A stretch of 7,475 nt of DNA from Candidatus Altimarinota bacterium (GTDB lineage Bacteria > Patescibacteriota > Gracilibacteria > BD1-5 > UBA2023): NCBI GenBank assembly GCA_008015855.1, contig SSGK01000003.1, positions 1-7,475 of the forward strand. Direction: 5' to 3'. Both the position numbers and the translations under genes were made by a program. The notes under the pieces were generated by a model. That model did no database searches. It worked only from the letters and a program-made list of their open reading frames with translations, and was not told the DNA's origin. Below are positions 1 through 6,586 of the stretch, in pieces (positions within the stretch are counted from its first letter, which is position 1; each line of letters begins with the position of its first letter).

Positions 1-325
1 AGAAATTTAAAGCGTGTATTCCTATTTCGATTCACTTTTCAATAATCCACTCAATCTTTTCCTTTTTATTCGGGAGTGATTGATAGAGAATTACCGTTCT
101 TGGCAGCTCACTCTGAAGAGGATATTCCTTCGCTTTCTTGAGTGTGATAGCCTTTTTTGTTATCTCTTCGATACGATATTCTCGATCGAATCCATCGCCG
201 TTAAAGAGGATGACCAAATCTCCGATACGAGAACGGAGCACACGAGAAATCTGATGAAAAAAACCATCGTCAGTCACATGAATTATCTCATTCATTGCCT
301 GATCTGGCATGTAAAATCGTTGCAT
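1..325 (-). CDS. rsmE: 16S rRNA (uracil-1498-N3)-methyltransferase RsmE, N-terminal part (3' end outside the window)
   Basis: RsmE methylates N3 of U1498 in 16S rRNA of the 30S subunit, using S-adenosylmethionine. The visible 108 or so residues cover the N-terminal PUA-like RNA-binding domain: MQRFYMPDQ at the start, then the family pattern HQISRVLRSRIGD, then the LFNGDG turn. They end as the SPOUT methyltransferase domain begins with KKEKIEWIIEKGIEIGIH, matching the family's EKxxELGV motif. The glycine of EKG (residue 98) is encoded by TGA at 32-34, so under the standard code the gene would seem to stop there. The catalytic knot lies beyond the left edge. The ATG at 323-325 is 9 nt after the stop of the upstream unknown gene, so the two are probably co-transcribed. 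The sequence before the ATG is pyrimidine-rich with no Shine-Dalgarno. The family call is firm. Confidence 0.88.
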
Positions 326-334
326 AGAAGGGTA

Positions 335-940
335 TTATTTATGGGATGTTTTTATATCTCTATATATATGATACGGGAGAAGGAGTCCATCGAGAATGAG
401 AAAAAATGCTTCTCTTCCGAGAATATAGGATGATTCGAGGATACCGATACTCACGGCTCCAATATCTTTGAGAATATTCTCTCCGAGAGGAGCATTCTCC
501 ATATCTTGAATCAATCAAAATGAATGGAATGGAAACATCTCTCGAGGAATCACTACCTGCGGAGATGCTGCGAGTGGATGCAGGCGATTCTTCAGTGTCT
601 CAAGCTCCTTTCGAGCAGATTCATGGACGCTCTCAAAGATCTCACGAATCTTTCGTATATCTTCTTCTGTAATATCAGGACTTTTGAGCTCCTCACGGAC
701 AATCCGCTTCAGATCATCGAGTGATCGAGTCGTCTCAAATCGCCTTCTGAGGGCAAGGATACGATTCTTGGTAATTCATTCTGAAACTATCTTTTTCTTT
801 TCACGAAAGTATTCAAAGACTTCTTTCGTTACTTCCGTCTCTTCCTTTTTTTCACGCAATAATCGCTCTCGTTCTACCGATAATTTCCCGGCTTCTAGCG
901 CATTATTCCTCGAAGATGATGGATTCTCAAAAGATGACAT
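335..940 (-). CDS. Hypothetical protein, 201 aa, charged coiled-coil N-terminus and hydrophobic C-terminal segment
   Basis: I do not recognise this protein. It opens with MSSFENPSSSRNNALEAGK, followed by a highly charged, probably helical region at about residues 20-125, rich in Glu, Lys and Arg with heptad-like leucines (for example ERERLLREKKEE). A more hydrophobic stretch follows near the C-terminus (about 160-190, including AFFLILDGLLLPYHIY), which could be membrane-associated or a buried helix. Two in-frame TGA codons (776-778 and 515-517) encode Gly55 and Gly142; without recoding there would be no ORF of note here. Translation runs uninterrupted to TAA at 335-337. The gene has its own putative promoter overlapping the sufB terminator and lies 9 nt upstream of rsmE. 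No function can be inferred from the sequence; proximity to rsmE suggests co-expression only. The T-tract directly before the ATG leaves no room for a Shine-Dalgarno. Confidence 0.75.
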
Positions 941-966
941 AAAAAAATACCGAATATATCGGTATT
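941..966 (-). terminator. Intrinsic terminator of sufCB
   Basis: On the minus strand a perfect 8-bp stem, AATACCGA (966-959) with TCGGTATT (953-946), closes a 5-nt TATAT loop. It runs into a T-tract at 947-941. It begins 29 nt after the sufB TAA. The T-tract touches the ATG of the next gene at 940. The stem is AT-rich, so termination may be partial. Confidence 0.75.
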
Positions 967-991
967 ATAGCGAAAAAATGAAATATGGAAA
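964..991 (-). promoter_or_regulatory. Putative sigma70-like promoter for the 201-aa gene and rsmE, overlapping the sufB terminator
   Basis: On the minus strand, -35 TTTCCA (991-986, four of six consensus bases) is followed by a 16-nt spacer and a perfect -10 TATAAT (969-964). A start near 957 would give a leader of about 17 nt. The geometry matches the promoters of the SLH and LRR genes. Part of the -10 is the 5' arm of the sufB terminator. The -35 is weak, but the perfect -10, the spacer length and the position just after sufB support the call. Confidence 0.55.
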
Positions 992-995
992 TATT

Positions 996-2423
996 TTAGC
1001 CAACACTTCCTTCCATTTCCATACTAATCAGTACGTTCATCTCTGCTGCATATTCGAGAGGAAGTTCTTTCACGAGTGGAGATAAGAAACCATTTACAAT
1101 CATCGTACGGGCTTCTTCCTCTGGAATCCCATGTGACATGAGATAGAAGAGAGCATCTTCATTGATCTTTCCGACACTTGCTTCGTGAGCTACCACCACA
1201 TCATCTGCCTGAGAGATAATATCAGGAATCGTGACGCTAGCAGATATGTCATCGAGGAGAAGTCCATCACAATTTATATGAGCAACCGCATGGTGTGCGC
1301 TTGGCTTTATAGAAAGAAGTCCTCTATATACAGCACTTCCCCCTCACTTTGAAAGTGATTTTGATACGACCTCACTCGTGGTATGTGGTCATATATGGAT
1401 AACCTTTGCTCCGGTTTCTGTGTACTGTCATTCATTTGCGAAGGAGATTCCGAGATGGCGCGCCTTTGCATGCGCTCACTTCAATACTGAACATGGATAG
1501 AGCATCGTAACGCCACTACCGAGATTTCCTCCCACCCATTCGATATTCCCTCCTCTTTCGACGATAGCACGCTTGGTATTGAGATTATAGGTATCCACTG
1601 ACCAATTCTCCACGCTCGAATACCGCATATATGCATTCTCTCCGACAAATATCTCCACACATCCCGCATGGAGACTGGCTGTCCCGTACTTTGGAGCACT
1701 ACACCCCTCGATATAATGCGCTTCTGCATCATCTTCGATGATAATGAGTGTATGTTCAAATTGCCCTCCCGCACGTGCATTCATACGAAAATATGCTTGG
1801 AGTGGTTCCTGTATCTTTACTCACTTTGGTACATAGAGAAATGTTCCTCCACTCCATACTGCTCCATGGAGAGCCGCAAACTTGTGATCCCCCATCGGAA
1901 CACACTTCATAAAGTATTTTTTTACAAGGGCTTCATGGTTCTTGAGTGCCACTGACATATCTTCGAAGAGTACCCCGAGTGCTTGGAGTTCTTCTTTTAA
2001 GCTATGGTATACCACCTCACTATCATACTGTGCTCATACTCAGGCAAGTATCGTCCGTTCAGCCTCTGGGATACCAAGTCTATCAAATGTATTCTTGATT
2101 TTCTCTGGTACTTGATCCCAGGTTTTCGCATCACTCACCCCTTCTGGCTTGGCAAAATAATAGATACTCTCGAGATCCAATGCTGATAAATCCGCTCCCC
2201 AGGTTGGTACGGGCATGGATTGATACTTTGCAAGCGAGGCGAGTCGAAGCTCGAGCATCCATTCGGGTTCAGAAAAAGAAGCAGATATCTGTCGAACTAC
2301 CTGCTCACTTACCCCTGGAACGGCGAGTGTCGCATACGTAATATCATCACGAGCATCAAGGGTCTCACGATTGATATCACCGAATGGGAGTATGTCTTCT
2401 GTTTCTTCTCGTTCGTTTTGCAT
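996..2423 (-). CDS. sufB: Fe-S cluster assembly scaffold protein SufB, read with UGA as glycine
   Basis: SufB is the cytosolic scaffold of the SUF system, on which Fe-S clusters are built with the ATPase SufC. The 475-aa product matches the usual SufB length. Recognisable blocks in order are YDSEVVYHSL, KFAALHGAVWSGGTFLYVPKG, PLQAYFRMNARAGGQFEHT, AHYIEGCSAP, NWSVDTYNLNTKRA, TGAKVIHI, SKSLSKGGGS, NCDGLLLDD, AHEASVGKINEDALFYLMS and the C-terminal MIVNGFLSPLVKELPLEYA. Cys385 (in NCDG) and Glu414 (in HEAS) correspond to the E. coli residues Cys405 and Glu434 known to be essential. Seven in-frame TGA codons encode Gly128, 130, 201, 316, 332, 345 and 360. Six align with glycines of remembered E. 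coli SufB (AGVGA, VPKGV, LKG, KGQ, GGG). Gly345 replaces an alanine in HLAPNT. The gene ends at TAA (996-998). I chose the ATG at 2421-2423, 1 nt after the sufC stop; a TTG six codons upstream lies inside sufC. Confidence 0.97.
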
Positions 2424-2424
2424 A

Positions 2425-3165
2425 TTATACAAGAGTATCAAATCAATTGGTACGAATCTGTTCTATCAATTCCCTTCCTCCGGTTCGAATGAGTCGACCT
2501 TGTCGCATGATACATACCGTATCTGGTTCGATCGTATCAAGGAGGTGAAAATTATGAGTAATCATAACAACCGTCTTTCCAAGGGATTCAAGGCGCTCTA
2601 CTTCTCGAGCGAGGAGCTTCAGTGCATCGATATCAAGTCCTGCATCGATCTCATCGAGGAATATATATTCCGGATCAAGAAGGCGTATCTGAAGGAGTTC
2701 GAGTTTTCTCTTTTCCCCTCCTGAAAATCCCACGTAGAGATCACGATCAAAGAAGGCGTTATCAATCCCAAGATCTCCTGACATCTTTTCTACGAGTCGT
2801 TTAAATATAAAACTCGAAACTGGTTTTATCTCTGGATTTTTTGCGGTTATAGCACGATTATAGATCGTCCGAAGGTACTCCATCACACGGATTCCTGGAA
2901 GTTCTGGAATATTTTGAAACGAGAGAAATAATCCCGCTCTTACGCGTTCATCGACTGATGTGAGAGCAAGATCTTTTCCATCCTTTATGATAGTTCCTGT
3001 GAGGGTATAGCGGGGATGTCCCATAAGCGCAAATGCGAGGGATGATTTTCCACTCCCATTATGTCCCAGGATACAATACGTCTTCCCTGCTTCGAAATCA
3101 AGATGTATATCAGTTCCTATCACGGTTTCATCGACTTGGATAGATTCTATATGGAGAGAAAGCAT
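2425..3165 (-). CDS. sufC: Fe-S cluster assembly ATPase SufC
   Basis: SufC is the soluble ABC-type ATPase that drives conformational change in the SufB scaffold. The 246-aa product is close to E. coli SufC (248 aa). It shows Walker A GHNGSGKSS (34-42), Q-loop SFQNIPELPG (82-91), ABC signature FSGGEKRK (147-154), Walker B YIFLDEIDAGLD with catalytic Glu172, and H-loop His204 in MITHN. EIDAGLDID is characteristic of SufC within the ABC superfamily. A TGA at 2443-2445 would end it after RTN in the standard code. Read as Gly241 it continues six residues (GFDTLV) to TAA at 2425-2427, 1 nt before the sufB ATG, indicating tight coupling. The start is the ATG at 3163-3165, giving the normal N-terminus MLSLHIESIQV; the frame stays open upstream towards the terminator but that stretch is not SufC-like. 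No Shine-Dalgarno is visible. Confidence 0.96.
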
Positions 3166-3202
3166 AGTAAATGACAAGAAATATGAGAAAAGTTCTCGAA
3201 AA

Positions 3203-3231
3203 GTTATATATACGCACTCTACGAGAAATAA
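3203..3231 (-). promoter_or_regulatory. Possible promoter of sufCB
   Basis: On the minus strand a weak -35 TTATTT (3231-3226), a 17-nt spacer and a -10 TATAAC (3208-3203) lie just past the terminator of the SLH gene. The inferred leader of about 30 nt is longer than for the other genes here. The region is AT-rich, so this is the best of several weak candidates. A promoter is required somewhere in 3166-3234 if the preceding terminator works. Confidence 0.35.
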
Positions 3232-3234
3232 GAG

Positions 3235-3268
3235 AAAAATCAACCCTTTTCAATATGAGAAGGGTTGA
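3235..3268 (-). terminator. Intrinsic terminator of the SLH surface-protein gene
   Basis: On the minus strand a perfect 9-bp stem TCAACCCTT (3268-3260) with AAGGGTTGA (3248-3240) has an 11-nt loop and a run of five T (3239-3235). It lies 16 nt after the TAA of the SLH gene. This isolates sufCB from the highly expressed type of gene upstream. Confidence 0.85.
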
Positions 3269-3284
3269 GATTTTAAGAATACAA

Positions 3285-5648
3285 TTATTTGTAGATAGTA
3301 AGGGTTTTTACTGAGTTGGTATCAATCCCTTCATCTCCATTATTGTAGTGGATTTTTTCGATGGTAATCTGGATTGGTTGCCATGTCGACACTCCTGATA
3401 GATCGAGGTACAAATCTCGTGCATCCGTCCGACGTGATGGTGGAGTCAGTGATACGGTTTGTCCTGCGATAAAATCAAGTCGCTGACTTGCCGTCGATGT
3501 GAGGGTTCCGAGGTTTGATATCACAGAGCCCGTTCCAAGGGTACGGAGGGCAATCGCACCACCCGTTGTTGTTCCTGAAAGGATATTTACCTTCAGTGTT
3601 ACCCCTTCTATGCTCATCGCTACACTATCATCGAGGGTAAGAAAATCCAGTTGTACGATACCATTTCCTTTATGCCACATATTGAGGAATGGAGGTGTAA
3701 CGCTCGCAAGGAGGTATCCAGCAAAAGCTGGCGTTCCTGATACTTCTGTAATCGCACCACTCGCAATCGTTGTCCCCTTTACTCCATTCACGACACCCGT
3801 GAGACTTCCAAGGGTTCCGACACCGAATCCGAGTTGAATCGGATAGTTGTAATAGATTTGATGGTATTGTTTCGCACGGAGCATCACTTTGTAAGTCTTC
3901 GTAGAATCTCGACCAAGGATGAGTGACATACCCGTAAAGTATACAGTCTTCCCTACGATATATCCGGTTGACGCTCGAGTTCCTGCTGATACATCATCGA
4001 GGTATACTTCCGTGGCTACATCAGAGATATTGAGTGTACCACTCATGTTCGTCAGATAGAGTTCTGATACACGTGCGTCAGAACCACGTGCGATGAGTCC
4101 AAATCGTCCGATTTCCTGAACCACATTTGGATTCGGAAGGATCTTATTTGCGCTCGTTCCAGGAGATGCTGTTGCGAGTTCGATACCACCTCATGCGATG
4201 GTAAGTCGTGGCCCTGAAAGTGCGAGTGTCATATCAGCAATATCACGACCGGATGTTGCATCGATGAGATTCGAGAGAACCACACTTCCGGTAAATGTCC
4301 CGGGAACCGCTCCCGTTGGAACATCTGCTACGATTCGAAGGGTGCGCGGAGTGTTTGCACTGAATGAAAGCGCTCCATTGTAGATACCATTCGAGAATGA
4401 TCCAATCAATTGATTATCGAGGTAGAGTTCTGGATTAGTAATGTATGCAGTGGTTGGATTCGTTGACCATGTCACGCGTCCGACTTTTACATTGGTTGTA
4501 AAATACGTTGATGCCTCAAGGAGTGTCGTATCACTGCGACCAGCAACGAGACCAACTCATGAAGCGTATCCTTGAAGGAGAGTGATACTTCCGAGGCTCG
4601 AATTGAAGTATACGGATGGGAAATCAACCGGATATGAATCATTTGGAGTCATGCTTCCATTAGTATACGTAACTCCAATAGAACTGCTCGTAGGAATCTG
4701 GAGAGAGATAGGACTCGAACCAGTTCCGATAATATTGGCCTTAATGCTAAAGTACGTAAGCGTATCTTTTGGAAGGGTGATAGAGAATCCATTGAATGTG
4801 AGGGTATTATGTCCCACATTTGCCGTCCCTATACGAGTGGTTCCCTGATAGAGATCAACCGTATTAATGGATGTGAGGAGGTCGATGGTTCCTACACTCG
4901 CCATAGAAAGGCTCGTAAATGTCCCCGTTGAGCCATTTGCCTTAAATGAAAATGAGCCAATCACACGAGAAGTTTGTCCTGATTGTACCGGAGTATCTAC
5001 TGAATTATACACCTGAAGGTTATAGGTACCAGAAGTATCCGTGGTACCCGTTTCAGTGCTGCCCGTTGGATCATAGAGACCGATTACACAAGCCGCCATC
5101 TTAAATGCTTCTCCACGAGTCGCGGTAGCATTCGGACGGAATGAAGAAGTGAGTTGTGCACATCCCATGGTACCGAGTGCATTCACATATCCTGCGAGAT
5201 CTCCGAGAGAAGAGGTAACATCATTGTATCCGACACTATCCTCTATCGGTGATTCACCGATTCCAGAGAGAAACATCTTTGCAAGTTCTGCACGGGTTAC
5301 ATTGTGTTTTGGGCGGAATTGTGTCCCATTTCCCGAACGAACAATCTCATTGAGAGCCGCTCACTCGATATACCCACAGAGGTCTCCGTAGCTCTTACCC
5401 ACATCCGGAAATGTATAACTTGCGATATATCGACAGTCATTCTGTTCGAGTCCTGCGAGGAGCATCGTAAGCTTTGCCATCTCAGCACGGGTAATAGTCG
5501 AATTGAGTCGATACCCTGCTTCGGAAGTCTGGGGAGAAATAATCGCATTTTCTACGAGCATTTCTGCATATGGAAGGAACTCACTCACCGCGAATGCACG
5601 AGGAAGAAATGAGAAAAAGAAGGCAAGAAATATGAGGAAGTATTTCAT
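3285..5648 (-). CDS. Secreted SLH-domain surface-layer-like protein with beta-rich repeats
   Basis: This 787-aa exported protein is probably attached to the cell envelope. A signal peptide (MKYFLIFLAFFFSFLPRAFA, cleavage after AFA at residue 20) is followed by three SLH-like modules. Their signatures are TITRAEMAKL (51-60), FRPKHNVTRAELAKMF (111-126) and FRPNATATRGEAFKM (170-184), with FPDV and YNDV starts between them. A Thr/Ser/Gly linker (about 192-210) leads to Ser/Thr-rich, beta-type sequence with at least three divergent repeats near 215-306, 390-445 and 515-593. In-frame TGA codons at 5361-5363, 4557-4559 and 4191-4193 encode Gly96, Gly364 and Gly486; Gly96 sits in SLH module 2. The stop is TAA at 3285-3287. 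I chose the ATG at 5646-5648 because it begins the signal peptide and lies about 19 nt below a strong promoter. The gene is monocistronic, with its own terminator. A structural S-layer role is inferred; an SLH-anchored enzyme or adhesin is possible, though no catalytic motif is visible. Confidence 0.87.
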
Positions 5649-5673
5649 AGGAAGAGTGAAAATATATACCTCG

Positions 5674-5701
5674 ATTATAGGGAGAGAGGGGCTTCGGTCA
5701 A
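5674..5701 (-). promoter_or_regulatory. Strong sigma70-type promoter of the SLH surface-protein gene
   Basis: On the minus strand, -35 TTGACC (5701-5696, five of six consensus bases) is followed by a 16-nt spacer and a perfect -10 TATAAT (5679-5674). Initiation near the A at 5667 gives a leader of about 19 nt before the ATG. This is the best promoter in the window and fits an abundant surface protein. Confidence 0.75.
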
Positions 5702-5717
5702 GCAGGATTTTTCGCAT

Positions 5718-5749
5718 AAAAAAACCCGTGAGAGAAATACTCCCACGGG
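5718..5749 (-). terminator. Intrinsic terminator of the LRR gene
   Basis: On the minus strand CCCGTG (5749-5744) pairs with CACGGG (5730-5725). After one A-C mismatch, three more pairs lead to a 5-nt loop, and seven T (5724-5718) follow the hairpin. It begins 5 nt after the TAA of the LRR gene. Confidence 0.85.
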
Positions 5750-5754
5750 ATAGA

Positions 5755-6492
5755 TTAATCCGTAATACCAGCGGCTTTTTTTGTCTTTTCGTTCCAGAGT
5801 TTTACGATGGCTTCATCGATATGATTCTCAGCCAAAGTGAGTGATGTGAGCTTCGGAAGCTTGATGATATCACTCACATCTGGAGTCTCGAGATTGTTAT
5901 ACTCGAGCTTCACGGTTGTGAGATTTTCGAGGGATTTTGCTCATCGTATCTCCATAATATTATTGTGTTGGAGCTCGAGGGTCAGAAGCGACTTCGGAAG
6001 GAATTCCATATTGAGTGAGACAATCCCATTGTACCCGAGGTTCAGTGTCGTGAGTTTTGGGAAGCGAAGTGCCATATTCCCGACTTCACGAATGTGATTT
6101 TTCGTCATATTGAGGTTTTCGAGGGCCCCAAGGGCTCACATATCAGGAACACGTGGAAACGCGTTGTATGAGAGATTTAATTCCTTCAGATTTCCGAAAC
6201 ATGAGAGATCCGATATGCGTGCGAGTTGATTCTCTGCCAGATCTATCGACCAGATATTATCGATAAAGTGTGTTCCCATGAGGACACGACAGAGATTCGG
6301 TACACGACGGTCGATGAGCTTATGTCGGAGGTCGAGATGATGAAGCTCGGTCTTGTATGATCCTGAGAGAAACGCGAGGTCTTCTCTATCCTGACTATAA
6401 TACATCATGTGGATATAGTATCCTCCTGCCGCAATAAGCGCTATGAGACAACTGAGAATTACCGTGAGTGATATGAGATGCTTCTTTTTCAT
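5755..6492 (-). CDS. Membrane-anchored leucine-rich-repeat protein
   Basis: This 245-aa protein starts with a lysine cluster and one hydrophobic segment (MKKKHLISLTVILSCLIALI, about residues 6-28). It is probably an uncleaved signal anchor, because no clear signal-peptidase site follows. The rest is an LRR solenoid facing outward. Repeat cores include IWSIDLAENQLARI, LKELNLSYNAF, LENLNMTKNHIREV, LTTLNLGYNGIVSL, LLTLELQHNNIMEI, LTTVKLEYNNLE and LTSLTLAENHID, fitting LxxLxLxxNxI at about 21-23 residues each. TGA at 6136-6138 and 5941-5943 encode Gly119 and Gly184, both just after a repeat core; the repeat phase is unbroken across them, which supports recoding. The stop is TAA at 5755-5757. LRR folds bind proteins, so a role in surface contact or envelope assembly is plausible but not shown. 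It has its own promoter and terminator. Confidence 0.88.
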
Positions 6493-6515
6493 AAGTAGAC
6501 AAAATTACGAGCATA

Positions 6516-6543
6516 GTTATATCGAAAAAACGGAAAAAGACAA
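6516..6543 (-). promoter_or_regulatory. Sigma70-like promoter of the LRR gene
   Basis: On the minus strand, -35 TTGTCT (6543-6538) is followed by a 16-nt spacer and -10 TATAAC (6521-6516), predicting a leader of about 16-17 nt before the ATG at 6492. The -35 starts 1 nt after the T-tract of the upstream terminator. The geometry equals that of the SLH-gene promoter. Confidence 0.6.
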
Positions 6544-6544
6544 C

Positions 6545-6575
6545 AAAAAATCCCCACTCCGAAGAGCGGGGATTT
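6545..6575 (-). terminator. Intrinsic terminator of the phosphoribosyltransferase gene, UUCG tetraloop
   Basis: On the minus strand AAATCCCCGCTC (6575-6564) pairs with GAGTGGGGATTT (6559-6548) over 12 bp with one G-U wobble. It closes a UUCG tetraloop with the stabilising C-G closing pair, and a T-tract (6550-6545) follows. It starts 11 nt after the TAA at 6587-6589. This is the most stable hairpin in the window. Confidence 0.92.
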
Positions 6576-6586
6576 CTCGTGATATA

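Noticed and set aside
684..1085. Plus-strand ORF of 133 codons, Ser/Arg-rich
   Set aside because: It is antisense to the 201-aa gene and the sufB 3' end, has low-complexity composition and no recognisable family, and vanishes as a candidate once the minus-strand gene is read with code 25.
2040..2042. Selenocysteine or tryptophan at UGA
   Set aside because: SufB, RsmE and SLH contexts need glycine or a small residue. There are too many sites for selenocysteine and no SECIS-like hairpin follows them.
996..2423. sufB as a pseudogene with many nonsense mutations, or as several small genes
   Set aside because: All interruptions are TGA, none TAA, TAG or frameshift. The frame never changes, motifs continue across each one, and the same pattern occurs in neighbouring genes.
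2424..2429. TATAAT immediately before the sufB ATG as an internal promoter
   Set aside because: It overlaps the sufC stop codon (GTA TAA T). A start from it would fall inside the sufB coding sequence, giving no usable 5' end.
3166..3243. Longer sufC start upstream of 3165
   Set aside because: The extra residues are not SufC-like, and the extension would start at the SLH gene terminator and upstream of any possible promoter.
3499..3837. Plus-strand ORFs inside the SLH gene (also 4198-4383, 4582-4848, 5149-5612)
   Set aside because: They are shadows of a minus-strand gene with signal peptide, SLH motifs, promoter and terminator. Their composition is Arg/Pro/Val-rich without domains.
5649..5717. 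Longer N-terminus of the SLH protein starting at 5717
   Set aside because: It would put the signal peptide internally, cover the near-consensus promoter and begin in the T-tract of the LRR terminator.
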